DNA from: Burkholderia sp. 4M9327F10
GTDB taxonomy: Bacteria; Pseudomonadota; Gammaproteobacteria; Burkholderiales; Burkholderiaceae
DNA length: 64,000 nt
Direction of reading: 5' to 3'
Assembly (NCBI RefSeq): GCF_005503145.1
Contig: NZ_SCNV01000022.1
Coordinates: 56,734 to 120,733 of the forward strand
A program made the translations under genes and the position numbers. Of this stretch, positions 25,801 through 34,104 are shown piece by piece. A model generated the notes under the pieces. It was not told where the DNA came from. It was given only the letters and a program-made list of their open reading frames with translations, and did not search any database. The first letter of the stretch is position 1. Each line of letters starts with the position of its first letter.

Positions 25801-26115
25801 ATGGATAACCTCGACGTCTCCGACCGCTTCATCAAGTCACTGCTGTTCGCGTTTTTTCTCAGCGCTGTGGCGATCTTCACTCTTCAAATGACCGGTCTTA
25901 TCGACCCGGATCATCTGGTGGGCCGCGAGGGGGCTGCATGGTTAGTCGCGACGGTGGGCTGCGTGCTCGAGCCGCTGATGCGTCACCACGGCGTGTTGAA
26001 GGGAGCCATCGAATCGCGCATCGCTGAATTCACCAAGGCGAGTGTGCTCGGGCGGCTGATTGGTGCGCCGGCAGGTTGTGTGTTCGCATGGGCCATGACG
26101 ATTGTCGGGTCGTAA
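25801..26115 (+). CDS. Small hypothetical membrane protein
   Basis: 104 residues from ATG 25801 with two or three hydrophobic segments (FIKSLLFAFFLSAVAIFTLQ, GAAWLVATVGCVLEPLM and the C-terminal GCVFAWAMTIVG). The frame is open from 25711 but the additional residues look non-family and basic. The ribosome site is weak at both. It is divergent from the TPR glycosyltransferase. No family recognised. Confidence 0.5.
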   Translation: MDNLDVSDRFIKSLLFAFFLSAVAIFTLQMTGLIDPDHLVGREGAAWLVATVGCVLEPLMRHHGVLKGAIESRIAEFTKASVLGRLIGAPAGCVFAWAMTIVGS

Positions 26116-26263
26116 GCCTGAGTTTTGTGCAGTTTTGAAAGAAATCATCAAGGATTCCATATTAAAAAATGGACGGGTCAACGGCTTGCGCGGGAAGCCG
26201 TTAAACACACGACCGCTAGCAGGTCACCCACTTAACCACGGCTCATTTCAGGAAGTACAGACG

Positions 26264-26461
26264 ATGAACAAGCAGATCGCTATTGCCGCCCTCGCGGGCC
26301 TGTTTTCACTGGGTGCGTTCGCACAGACACACGTACCCTTGCAAGAGCAAAGCGCCGCTCGGGTCGACGCAGACTCGAGCATGACGCATCACCACAAGCA
26401 TCACAAACATCATAAGCACCCTACATCGGCCGCGGTCGACGCTCCGGCCATGAAGCCTTAA
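26264..26461 (+). CDS. Small secreted His/Lys-rich protein
   Basis: 65 residues: a Sec signal peptide (IAIAALAGLFSLGAFAQ) and a mature part of about 45 residues dominated by THHHKHHKHHKHPT. A clear ribosome site (CAGGAAG) precedes ATG 26264. The His cluster could bind Ni, Zn or Cu in the periplasm, but no partner metal system is adjacent. It precedes two envelope lipoprotein genes by short gaps. Confidence 0.65.
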   Translation: MNKQIAIAALAGLFSLGAFAQTHVPLQEQSAARVDADSSMTHHHKHHKHHKHPTSAAVDAPAMKP

Positions 26462-26506
26462 GCCTTGCTCCGTTTCGCCTCTGTGTTTTGCCAATCGGGG
26501 AGCACC

Positions 26507-27277
26507 ATGTGCCTGCATGCTCAATCTCGCTGGCGGCTTGTGCTGTTTTGCGCCGGACTGGCAACGCTCTCCGCTTGTGTGAGCACACCCAGGCCGGTTG
26601 CTCTGGCCGGGGCCGCCGCGCCGGGCGCCGCTGCCAGTTCGGCGGCGGCGGACGCGCCGCCGCTTGTCGAAGCGGGCTTTTACCGCGTCAATGCGGGCGA
26701 CACATTGGAGCGTATTGCGAAGTTGTTCGGGCGCTCTCCGGCATCGGTTGCCGGTTGGAACAAGATGCCGGTGACCGGCGCGGTCTCCGTGGGGCAGGTA
26801 CTGCGCGTCGCGCCACCGGTAAGCGACGAGTCCAGACTTGCTGCAGGCACGTCTTCTAAACCCGCGGCATCAGCCAAATCTGGTCCGGCTCTTGCGTCAT
26901 CCGAAACATCCCGTTTTAAATGGCCAGTCCCGGGTCCGGTCAACGTGAAATTCGCGGCGGGCCGTTCCAAGGGCCTCGAACTGGGCGGCCGCGCAGGCGA
27001 GCCGGTCAAGGCTGCCGAAGGCGGACGGGTGGTCTATGCAGGAGCGCACGTCAAGGCCTATGGCCGCCTGATTGTCATCAGACACGATGGTCATTTGATC
27101 AGCGCATACGGCAATAATCGAAAACTGCTGGTTGCGGAAGGCGCCCTTGTTACACAAGGGCAGACCATTGCCGAGATGGGGACGGACGCAAGCGGGAACG
27201 CCACGCTCAAGTTCGAAGTCCGCAAAGACGGCAAACCGGTCGATCCATTTCCCTATCTCCCGAAACGCTCCGGCTAA
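26507..27277 (+). CDS. NlpD-like lipoprotein: LysM plus degenerate LytM (M23) domain
   Basis: 256 residues. Signal peptide with lipobox LATLSAC, a LysM domain (FYRVNAGDTLERIAKLFGRS) that binds peptidoglycan, a Ser/Ala linker, then an M23/LytM domain (about 155-250). The metal ligands of active M23 enzymes are missing: GLELGGRAGEPV replaces the GxDxxx region, SAYGNNRKLL replaces the YxHL motif and NATLKFEVR replaces HLHFE. It is therefore probably an amidase activator like NlpD or EnvC rather than a peptidase. ATG 26507 is preceded by GGGGAG. Followed by rlpA, which fits a role in cell separation. Confidence 0.85.
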   Translation: MCLHAQSRWRLVLFCAGLATLSACVSTPRPVALAGAAAPGAAASSAAADAPPLVEAGFYRVNAGDTLERIAKLFGRSPASVAGWNKMPVTGAVSVGQVLRVAPPVSDESRLAAGTSSKPAASAKSGPALASSETSRFKWPVPGPVNVKFAAGRSKGLELGGRAGEPVKAAEGGRVVYAGAHVKAYGRLIVIRHDGHLISAYGNNRKLLVAEGALVTQGQTIAEMGTDASGNATLKFEVRKDGKPVDPFPYLPKRSG

Positions 27278-27351
27278 CCGGTTGCGTTGGTTTGGCGTCT
27301 GTCTGGCGTCGCTGCCGCGCTTGCCGACGTCATTTCATCAGGGACATTTTG

Positions 27352-27912
27352 GTGAATCAATATCGCTTTTATCGAAATCTAATAATTTCGTTATCCTTAA
27401 TTTTTATGGCGGGATGCATGCAACCGTTTGGCATGACCGGGCAGGCCCGCTACGAAACGCCACATCAGGAAGAGTCCGGCGCAGTAAAGACTTCGACGCT
27501 GCGTGGCACAGAGCGCTCGCCGCCGTTGCCCGGCCTGCCGGATCAGTCGCCTTCACAGATCGAGAGCCCGTTATTGCAGATTGGCGGCGGCGCGGCATCG
27601 CCGTTATGGCAAACCGGCCTGGCGTCCTACTATGCAAAGAGGTTTCAAGGCCACCGCACCGCGAGCGGGGAGCGCTATGACCTGCACGCACTGACCGCAG
27701 CACACCGGACCCTGCCGCTGGGTTCCTATGTGCGTGTGACGGCAGTATCGAGTGCGCGCTCGGTGATCGTCCGGATCAACGACCGTGGACCTTATACGCG
27801 CGGTCGTATGATCGATCTGTCCTATGCCGCGGCGGCGGTGCTTGGTCTGCCGCGCACCGGCGTCCTGCTGGTCCGCATCGAGAGCGTGACAAAGCAGGGA
27901 GCCGGTGCGTAG
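27352..27912 (+). CDS. rlpA: RlpA-like septal lipoprotein (double-psi beta-barrel)
   Basis: 186 residues from GTG 27352, with a lipobox SLIFMAGC after a short hydrophobic segment. The C-terminal domain is the RlpA double-psi beta-barrel: GLASYYAKRFQGHRTASGE and VRINDRGPYTRGRMIDLS are its defining blocks. RlpA proteins are septal-ring lytic transglycosylases or peptidoglycan-binding proteins. There is no C-terminal SPOR domain, so septal targeting would need another route. It lies 75 bases after the NlpD-like gene on the same strand and is likely co-transcribed. Confidence 0.85.
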   Translation: MNQYRFYRNLIISLSLIFMAGCMQPFGMTGQARYETPHQEESGAVKTSTLRGTERSPPLPGLPDQSPSQIESPLLQIGGGAASPLWQTGLASYYAKRFQGHRTASGERYDLHALTAAHRTLPLGSYVRVTAVSSARSVIVRINDRGPYTRGRMIDLSYAAAAVLGLPRTGVLLVRIESVTKQGAGA

Positions 27913-27955
27913 TACGGAATGGCGGGATTGATCGACGCCGTGGAGTGCGGCGTGT

Positions 27956-28498
27956 TTAGGCCGGCAGCTTGGCCGCCGCTTCATCCACCTGCCCGCGCGT
28001 CACGGACAACTCTTCGAGCCACGTTTCGGCATAGACCGCGCCGGTTTCACGTTCGAGGCGTGCGATGGTGGCCGCGCAGCGAATCGCGTCCTTCGGCGTT
28101 GCGATGAAATCTTTCACCGATTGGCCCGCCTTGAACGCGTCGAACAGCGGCACGCGGATGTCGTCCGGCAATGCGCGCGTCCACTGATACGGCTTGCCGT
28201 TGTACGTGAACGACGGCGGCAGGACACGTTCCTTCTTGGCGGCCGGAATCAGACCATAAGTGCGCGCGGCTTCGCCGATCTGCTCGGGCGAAAACAACTC
28301 GTCCGGGCTGATATCGAATTGCTGGATATAGGTTTCCATCGCCTGCATGGCCGCAGCACGGTCGTCACGCTTTTGCTGCGCACGGGCCACGATGTCGCGC
28401 AGTTCGTCGGCTTCTTCGCTGGTGATCGTGAAGCTTGCCTGCTTCTGCTGGAGTTCGGAAAAACGCTGGAATTCGGAATCGGTCAGAAGTTTCGCCAT
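27956..28498 (-). CDS. Hypothetical helical protein
   Basis: 180 residues, no signal peptide or membrane segment. The first 85 residues are strongly helical and charged (SELQQKQASFTITSEEADEL, DIVARAQQKRDDRAAAMQAM), and the rest is more globular (PSFTYNGKPYQWTRALPDDI). The helical N-terminus and central YNGKPYQW block recall oligomerising DNA-binding adaptor proteins of Burkholderia, but I cannot assign a family. It is convergent with rlpA. Confidence 0.65.
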   Translation of the reverse strand: MAKLLTDSEFQRFSELQQKQASFTITSEEADELRDIVARAQQKRDDRAAAMQAMETYIQQFDISPDELFSPEQIGEAARTYGLIPAAKKERVLPPSFTYNGKPYQWTRALPDDIRVPLFDAFKAGQSVKDFIATPKDAIRCAATIARLERETGAVYAETWLEELSVTRGQVDEAAAKLPA

Positions 28499-28627
28499 GA
28501 GGTATCGATAGCGCTCGCGGGTCGTTGCCCACGCGGCGACGTTTTTGAGAGGGTCGCCATTCTAAACCATGCGGAGGGGGTGGGAGGGGACGAGAACGGC
28601 TAAACGCGCGGTGCGCGTTCAGCACGC

Positions 28628-28670
28628 CTCGTCCTGCGTCCGGCGCTACAAGGCGCCAACGCAGGACGAG
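28628..28670 (-). terminator. Long hairpin downstream of the DUF3761 gene
   Basis: A 12-bp perfect outer stem (CTCGTCCTGCGT / ACGCAGGACGAG) encloses a second 5-bp GC stem. It starts 14 bases after the stop of the minus-strand gene at 28684. No T run follows. Probable transcript end. Confidence 0.55.
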
Positions 28671-28683
28671 CGACGCTGATGCG

Positions 28684-29154
28684 TTACTGGCAGGCCTTGC
28701 CGGCGTCGGCGCGGTAGCCCTTGGCCTTCGCGTCCGCTTCGCTCATATACGTGCCCTGCTTGGTTTTGCCGTAGTACCTGTCGCCCGGGCAATGGTAGAC
28801 CTTGGTGCTGGTGTTGACCCACACCTGGCCGGGGCCGCCGCCGGCTGCGGCCGCCTTGGCGCTGCTGGCTGCCGTAGCGGGTGCTGCTGCCGGGGCCTTG
28901 GCGGGCGTGGCTGCCGGTGCCGATGCGGCGGCTGCCGGAGCAGACGCGGCACCTGCGGCCGACGATGCGCCGTACCACGTCTGGATACCCTTATGACCCT
29001 TGCAGGCCCCCTTCTTCGTCGCGCCTGAATAGAACGAGCCGTCCTTGCAGAGGCCTGTCGTGCCGGCCGGTGCGCTGGCGGGAACCTGCGCGTAGCTCGC
29101 GGTTGCTGCGAGCAGGCCGGCCACTGCGGCCATGGAGAGAATGAGCTTTTTCAT
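28684..29154 (-). CDS. Secreted DUF3761-type protein
   Basis: 156 residues with a Sec signal peptide (ILSMAAVAGLLAATASYAQ). After it comes TTGLCKDGSFYSGATKKGAC with KGHKGIQTWYG, the signature of DUF3761. A long Ala/Pro linker then leads to a second small Cys-containing domain (TKVYHCPGDRYYGKTKQGTY). The two short Cys-pair modules joined by a flexible linker suggest a periplasmic or wall-associated protein; function unknown. Monocistronic. Confidence 0.75.
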   Translation of the reverse strand: MKKLILSMAAVAGLLAATASYAQVPASAPAGTTGLCKDGSFYSGATKKGACKGHKGIQTWYGASSAAGAASAPAAAASAPAATPAKAPAAAPATAASSAKAAAAGGGPGQVWVNTSTKVYHCPGDRYYGKTKQGTYMSEADAKAKGYRADAGKACQ

Positions 29155-29362
29155 CGTATTTGATCCTATGGACCTGGCGCGGCGAAGCCGCGTTTATCGG
29201 TGGACGCAAACCGGGCGGCAGTCTGACGGGCCGTGCGGCTCGCGATTCTGTTGCGCGCAAAGTGCACGCACCAGATAAAACGCGCCAGACCGGGGTTCGG
29301 CTGACGCGTCGTCCTTTGTCAATTGTCAAATATTGCAAGTGCGGAGCAGCCTGCGACGGCGG

Positions 29363-30154
29363 TTAGCCCGCACCCTCATGAAACATCGACAAGGCTTCCA
29401 CGGTTTCGCGCAGCAGCGCGGTTGCTGCTTCGAGCGTCGGCGCGACGTATTCGTCGATCCGCTTGAGATACGGGCAGGTCATCACAGCAATCGCTTGTCC
29501 TGAAGGCCCGAGCAACGGAAAGGTCAGATCGGTGACCCCGAAGGTCTGCTGGCTGTCTTTCTGCGAATACCCCTTCTTGCGAATCTGCTCGCAGGTCTGC
29601 TCCAGCGCCTCGCGATCGATGGTCACTTCGCCTTTCACCTTGGTGTGTTCGGCGAGCATATACGCGCGCTGCTCCGCGCTCTGGAACGCCAGCATCACGC
29701 GGCCCGAACCGGTATCGATCAGGCCCACCCGCGAGCCGAGCCGCACCGACATGCCCCATGTGCCCGGTCCGTCGACCTGCGCAATCACCAGCAGGTTGCC
29801 GCGGTCGTAGACCACGAGGTGACACGACTGCTCGGCGGCATCCGCGAAACGCTGCATCAACGGCAGCGCTTCGGAAATCAGGCGGTTCATCGGCGGGTGG
29901 CGGTGCGCCAGCGCGTACAGCTTCAGGCTCAGCGAATAGCGATCGCCCGCCGCGGAGCGCACCACGTATTGGCGTGCGACCAGCCGCTCGAGCATCCGGT
30001 ACATCTCGCTCGCGTTGCGCCCGAGCAGCTTGGTGATCTCGGCGCGCGTCAGCCCCTCTTTCTGCTCGGAGAGCAATTCGAGGATATCCAGACCTTTGTC
30101 CAGCGCGGGCGCGCGGTAACGGTCGGCGTCGTCTTTTTCTTCGGTATCCATCAT
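29363..30154 (-). CDS. IclR-family transcriptional regulator of the L-fucose operon
   Basis: 263 residues. The N-terminal winged helix-turn-helix (about 15-80: LDKGLDILELLSEQKEGLTR, then NASEMYRMLERLVARQYVVR) is followed by the IclR effector domain (HLVVYDRGNLLVIAQVDGPG, VGLIDTGSGRVMLAFQ). It is divergent from the fucose transport and catabolic genes. The 308-bp gap holds nested palindromes over a likely promoter, so it is probably their repressor, released by a pathway intermediate. The ATGATG start has GGGGAA before it. Its 5' leader contains a perfect 15-bp hairpin. Confidence 0.88.
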   Translation of the reverse strand: MMDTEEKDDADRYRAPALDKGLDILELLSEQKEGLTRAEITKLLGRNASEMYRMLERLVARQYVVRSAAGDRYSLSLKLYALAHRHPPMNRLISEALPLMQRFADAAEQSCHLVVYDRGNLLVIAQVDGPGTWGMSVRLGSRVGLIDTGSGRVMLAFQSAEQRAYMLAEHTKVKGEVTIDREALEQTCEQIRKKGYSQKDSQQTFGVTDLTFPLLGPSGQAIAVMTCPYLKRIDEYVAPTLEAATALLRETVEALSMFHEGAG

Positions 30155-30170
30155 GAGTGTTCCCCGTGTC

Positions 30171-30204
30171 GACCTGAGTCAGCGCTTTCGCGCTGACTCA
30201 GGTC
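30171..30204 (-). promoter_or_regulatory. Perfect 15-bp hairpin in the iclR leader
   Basis: GACCTGAGTCAGCGC and its exact complement are separated by only TTTC. The structure lies 17-50 bases before the iclR start codon, just upstream of the ribosome site, so it would be in the leader RNA unless transcription starts after it. It could block or protect translation initiation, terminate antisense transcripts or be a DNA operator. Confidence 0.45.
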
Positions 30205-30320
30205 CCATGCAAGGCGGTCGGCCAGCGTTAGTGCTCATTGTTATCCGGCGCGTGAGTGTAGAGCGTGCCGGGTTGAGTACGGCCAGGGAAAACACGGACG
30301 CCTGATGCAGTGCACATTGC

Positions 30321-30350
30321 TTGACTTGGAAAAGTCCGTATATGAATAAT
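30321..30350 (+). promoter_or_regulatory. Sigma-70-type promoter for the fucose operon
   Basis: TTGACT (30321-30326) and AATAAT (30345-30350) are separated by 18 bases. Transcription would start near 30357, within the inner palindrome described next, about 105 bases before the binding-protein gene. Confidence 0.5.
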
Positions 30351-30387
30351 ACGTTCATTGGTGAATGAACGCACACCAATATTCATA
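30341..30387. promoter_or_regulatory. Nested palindromes, probable IclR operator
   Basis: Outer arms TATGAATA and TATTCATA (30341-30348 and 30380-30387) enclose GTTCATT-GGTG-AATGAAC (30353-30370). The inner 18-bp palindrome has the size and symmetry of IclR-family operators. It covers the predicted transcription start, which suggests repression. Confidence 0.6.
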
Positions 30388-30462
30388 AGAAAGCGCAGGA
30401 CGACGTTCCGGTTCCTCGGGGGCACGGTTCAGGCAGTTCAATAACGCAGACAGGAGACAAGC

Positions 30463-31512
30463 ATGACGTTCGTAACAGGGTCGCGTGCGACCCGCCGCTT
30501 CATTCAAGGTGCGCTATCGGTAGGGGTTGCCGCCGCATGCGTGGCCGGCCTCGTGACAAGCGGCGCCGCGCGCGCCGCCGATACCGGCAAGGTCGGCCTC
30601 GATCTGCCGCTTCTCACCTCGCCGTTCTGGCAGTCGTACAACAACTACCTGCCGGTGTATGCCAAGCAGTTGGGCCTCGACATCCTCGCGCCCGTCAACT
30701 CGAATGGCGACCCTGCGCAGCAGATCACCGACATGAACAACATCCTCAACCTCGGTGCGAAAGGCATCGTGGTGGGGCCGCTGGATTCGGCCGCAATCAG
30801 CCGCGCGCTCGACGCCGCGTCCACCAAGGACGTGCCGGTGGTGGCCGTGGACGTCGCACCGACGCAAGGCAAGGTCGCGATGGTGGTGCGCGCCGACAAC
30901 CACGCGTATGGCGAGATGGCCTGCAAGTACATCGGCGAGCACGTGAAGTCGGGCAAGGTCGTGCAGGTCATGGGCGACCTGGCGTCGGTGAACGGGCGTG
31001 ACCGTTCGGAAGCGTTTCGCGCCTGTCTGAAGCACTATCCGTCGCTTTCGCTGCTGGAGATTCCCGCGGCATGGAAGGGCGATGTCGCGGCGACCGCGCT
31101 GGACAGCCTGCTGACGGCGAACCCCGATGTGAAGGCGATCTACATGCAAGCGGGCGGGGTGTACCTGTCGCCGACGCTGCAGACGTTGCGCCGCAAACAG
31201 ATGCTGTACCCGGTGGGCGATCCGAAACATGTGGTGATTGTCAGCAACGATGGCATCCCGCAGGAGTTCGAGGCGATTCGCAAGGGCGAGATCGACGCCA
31301 CCGTGTCGCAACCGGCTGACCTGTACGCGAAGTACGGCCTGTACTACATCAAGGCCGCGCTCGCCGGGCAGACCTTCAAGCCGGGCCCGACCGATCACGG
31401 CAGCACGATCATCCAGATCGCACCGGGCATGCTGGAGGATCAGTTGCCTGCGCCGCTCGTGACCAAGGCGAATGTCGACGACAAGAACCTGTGGGGTAAC
31501 ACCGTCAAATGA
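30463..31512 (+). CDS. Periplasmic sugar-binding protein of the fucose ABC transporter
   Basis: 349 residues: a signal peptide containing an Arg pair (ATRRFIQGALSVG) and ending SGAARAAD, then a periplasmic-binding-protein fold of the RbsB type (LPLLTSPFWQSYNNYLPVYA, then AKGIVVGPLDSAAISRALD). It would bind the sugar in the periplasm and deliver it to the ATPase/permease encoded next; its stop overlaps the ATPase start as ATGA. AGGAGA precedes ATG 30463. The pathway downstream indicates L-fucose, or a close relative such as D-arabinose or L-galactose. Confidence 0.88.
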   Translation: MTFVTGSRATRRFIQGALSVGVAAACVAGLVTSGAARAADTGKVGLDLPLLTSPFWQSYNNYLPVYAKQLGLDILAPVNSNGDPAQQITDMNNILNLGAKGIVVGPLDSAAISRALDAASTKDVPVVAVDVAPTQGKVAMVVRADNHAYGEMACKYIGEHVKSGKVVQVMGDLASVNGRDRSEAFRACLKHYPSLSLLEIPAAWKGDVAATALDSLLTANPDVKAIYMQAGGVYLSPTLQTLRRKQMLYPVGDPKHVVIVSNDGIPQEFEAIRKGEIDATVSQPADLYAKYGLYYIKAALAGQTFKPGPTDHGSTIIQIAPGMLEDQLPAPLVTKANVDDKNLWGNTVK

Positions 31513-33047
31513 GCGAGCCCATGCACACGCCTGGCGTTGCGGCAGCCCCAGCGGTTGTTGAAGCGCAGGAAGTCACCAAGCGCTTTGGCTCCTACGCCGC
31601 ACTGAAAGACGTGAGCATCCGCGTGATGCCCGGCGAGTCGCACGCACTCGTCGGGCGCAACGGGGCCGGCAAGTCGACGCTGGTGTCGATTCTCACCGGC
31701 TTACGCAAGCCCGACACCGGCGAAGTGCGCTTCGGCGGCGCGGCGGCGCCGCCGCTCGCAGACCGGGACGCATGGCGCGAGCGTGTGGCCTGCGTGTACC
31801 AGCATTCCACCATCATCCGCGATCTCACGGTTGCGGAGAATCTGTTCATCAACCGGCAGCCCGAGCGGCGCGGCATGATCGACTGGCAGGCCATGCGCCG
31901 CGATGCGCGCGAGCTGCTCGATCACTGGAAGATCGACGTACGCGAAGATGCGCGTGCCGGCGACCTGAGCGTCGAGGCGCGGCAACTGGTGGAGATCGCA
32001 CGGGCGCTGTCGTATGGCGCGCGCTTCATCATTCTCGACGAGCCGACCGCGCAGCTCGACGGCGATGAAATCAAACGGCTGTTTCGCCGCATCACGGAGT
32101 TGCAGCGTGAGGGCGTGACGTTTCTGTTTATCTCGCACCATCTGCAGGAGGTGTACGAGATTTGCCAGGCAGTGACGGTGCTGCGCGACGCGCGGCATAT
32201 CGTCAGCGCGCCGGTATCGAAGTTGCCGCGCGAGCAGTTGATCGAAGCGATGACCGGCGAGCGCGGCGGCCTGGCGGTTGCGGATGCGGCTGCACGTGCG
32301 CCGCTGCCTGCCGATACGCCAGTGGCGCTGGAAGTTGCCGCTCTGGGCGGCGCGGACTATCAGGACGTGTCGTTCACCGTCAAACGCGGCGAGGTGATTG
32401 GCCTGACCGGTGCGACGAGCAGCGGCCGCACCAGTGTGGCCGAAGCAATCGCGGGGCTGCGCTCGCCGACGCGCGGCGATATTCGCGTAGCGGGTCGATC
32501 CTTGCCGCGTGGCGATGTGCCGGCAGCGCTGGCGGCAGGGATTGGCTGCGTGCCGAAAGACCGCCATCACGAAGGCCTGGTGCTGACGCAATCGGTGGCG
32601 GAAAACGCGTCCATGACGATTGCGCGTCTACTCGGCAAGTTCGGCCTCACATCGCCCGCCAGGAAGAACGCGTTCGGCCAGAAGATGATCGACGCGCTCG
32701 GCATCGTGGCGCCCGGCCCCGAACACGCCGTATCGGGACTGTCGGGCGGCAATCAGCAGAAGGTCGTGATGGCGCGTGCGCTGGCGACCGATCCGAACGT
32801 GCTCGTGCTGATCGACCCCACGGCCGGCGTCGACGTCAAATCCAAAGAGGCATTGCTGTCCGTCGTGGACCGCGTGCGTGAAGAAGGCAAGGCGGTGCTC
32901 GTGGTCTCCGGCGAGCTCGACGACCTGCGCACCTGTGACCGCGTGCTGGTCATGTTCCGTGGCCGTGTTGCGGCCGAATTTCCCGCGGGTTGGCAGGACC
33001 ACGACCTGATCGCATCCGTTGAAGGAGTCAGTCTCCATGAAGAATAG
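31509..33047 (+). CDS. Sugar ABC transporter ATPase, duplicated (RbsA/XylG type)
   Basis: 512 residues with two nucleotide-binding domains. The first has Walker A GRNGAGKST and Walker B with ARFIILDEPTAQL. The second has the degenerate P-loop GATSSGRTS normal for this family, and the signature SGLSGGNQQKVVMARAL. It powers uptake of the sugar bound by the upstream protein. It overlaps the previous stop by four bases and the next gene start by 11 bases, so the three transporter genes are translationally coupled. Confidence 0.93.
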   Translation: MSEPMHTPGVAAAPAVVEAQEVTKRFGSYAALKDVSIRVMPGESHALVGRNGAGKSTLVSILTGLRKPDTGEVRFGGAAAPPLADRDAWRERVACVYQHSTIIRDLTVAENLFINRQPERRGMIDWQAMRRDARELLDHWKIDVREDARAGDLSVEARQLVEIARALSYGARFIILDEPTAQLDGDEIKRLFRRITELQREGVTFLFISHHLQEVYEICQAVTVLRDARHIVSAPVSKLPREQLIEAMTGERGGLAVADAAARAPLPADTPVALEVAALGGADYQDVSFTVKRGEVIGLTGATSSGRTSVAEAIAGLRSPTRGDIRVAGRSLPRGDVPAALAAGIGCVPKDRHHEGLVLTQSVAENASMTIARLLGKFGLTSPARKNAFGQKMIDALGIVAPGPEHAVSGLSGGNQQKVVMARALATDPNVLVLIDPTAGVDVKSKEALLSVVDRVREEGKAVLVVSGELDDLRTCDRVLVMFRGRVAAEFPAGWQDHDLIASVEGVSLHEE

Positions 33048-34080
33048 TGTGCCAAGCCCTGCCTTCGGCGCGGCTCAAGGACCGGCCGGCGCGCCCGCTC
33101 CGCGCGGCCGTAAGGCACGGATCGAATTTGCGCGGCTGCGCGATCTCGCGTTGGTGCCCGCGCTGGCGCTGCTGATTGTGATTGGCGCGTTCGTGAGTCC
33201 GAGTTTTCTGACCAGGGCGAATCTGATCAGCGTGCTTGGCGCTTCGGCGGCGCTCGCGCTGGTTGTGCTCGCGGAATCGCTGATCGTGCTGACCGGCAAG
33301 TTCGACCTGTCGCTCGAATCGACCGTAGGGATCGCGCCCGCGGTCGGCGCCATGCTCGTGATGCCGGCGGCGTCCGCGGGATTCGGCTGGCAATGGCCGG
33401 CTGCGGCGGGCTTGCTGGCGATTCTCGTGGTCGGCGCGGTGATCGGCTTTATCAACGGCTTTCTGGTGGTGCGTCTGCGGCTAAACGCGTTCATCGTCAC
33501 GCTCGCCATGCTGATTGTGCTGCGCGGCATGCTGGTGGGCGCAACGAAGGGCGGCACGCTGTTCGACATGCCGCCGTCGTTCTTCACGCTTGCCACCACC
33601 ATCGTGCTCGGCCTGCCGCTTTCCGTGTGGCTTGCGGCGGTGGCGTTCGCTGTGGCCGCCTTTATGCTGCGTTACCATCGGATTGGACGGGCGCTCTACG
33701 CGATCGGCGGCAATCCGGAAGCGGCGCGCGCCGCCGGGATTCGCGTCGAGCGCATCACGTGGGGCGTATTCGTGCTCGGCAGCGTGCTGGCGTCGCTTGG
33801 CGGCCTGATCGTGACGGGCTATGTCGGCGCGATCAACGCGAATCAGGGCAACGGCATGATCTTTACGGTGTTCGCGGCGGCGGTGATCGGCGGCATCTCG
33901 CTCGATGGCGGCAAGGGCACGATGCTCGGCGCGCTCTCCGGCGTGTTGCTGCTCGGCGTGGTGCAAAACCTGCTGACCCTCGCGCAAGTGCCTTCGTTCT
34001 GGATTCAGGCCATCTACGGCGCGATCATTCTTGGCTCGCTGATGGTGGCGCGCCTCGCAAGCGGCGAAGGCCAGAACTGA
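33037..34080 (+). CDS. Sugar ABC transporter permease (RbsC type)
   Basis: 347 residues from ATG 33037 inside the end of the ATPase gene, with GAAGGAG upstream. It has eight to ten hydrophobic segments and typical family motifs (VLAESLIVLTGKFDLSLES, AIGGNPEAARAAGIRVERI, GGISLDGGKGTMLGALSG). It forms the inner-membrane channel for the sugar. The order binding protein, ATPase, permease, then enzymes is usual for Burkholderia monosaccharide operons. Confidence 0.92.
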   Translation: MKNSVPSPAFGAAQGPAGAPAPRGRKARIEFARLRDLALVPALALLIVIGAFVSPSFLTRANLISVLGASAALALVVLAESLIVLTGKFDLSLESTVGIAPAVGAMLVMPAASAGFGWQWPAAAGLLAILVVGAVIGFINGFLVVRLRLNAFIVTLAMLIVLRGMLVGATKGGTLFDMPPSFFTLATTIVLGLPLSVWLAAVAFAVAAFMLRYHRIGRALYAIGGNPEAARAAGIRVERITWGVFVLGSVLASLGGLIVTGYVGAINANQGNGMIFTVFAAAVIGGISLDGGKGTMLGALSGVLLLGVVQNLLTLAQVPSFWIQAIYGAIILGSLMVARLASGEGQN

Positions 34081-34104
34081 CCCCGCGTTTCACGGAGACC
34101 CATC

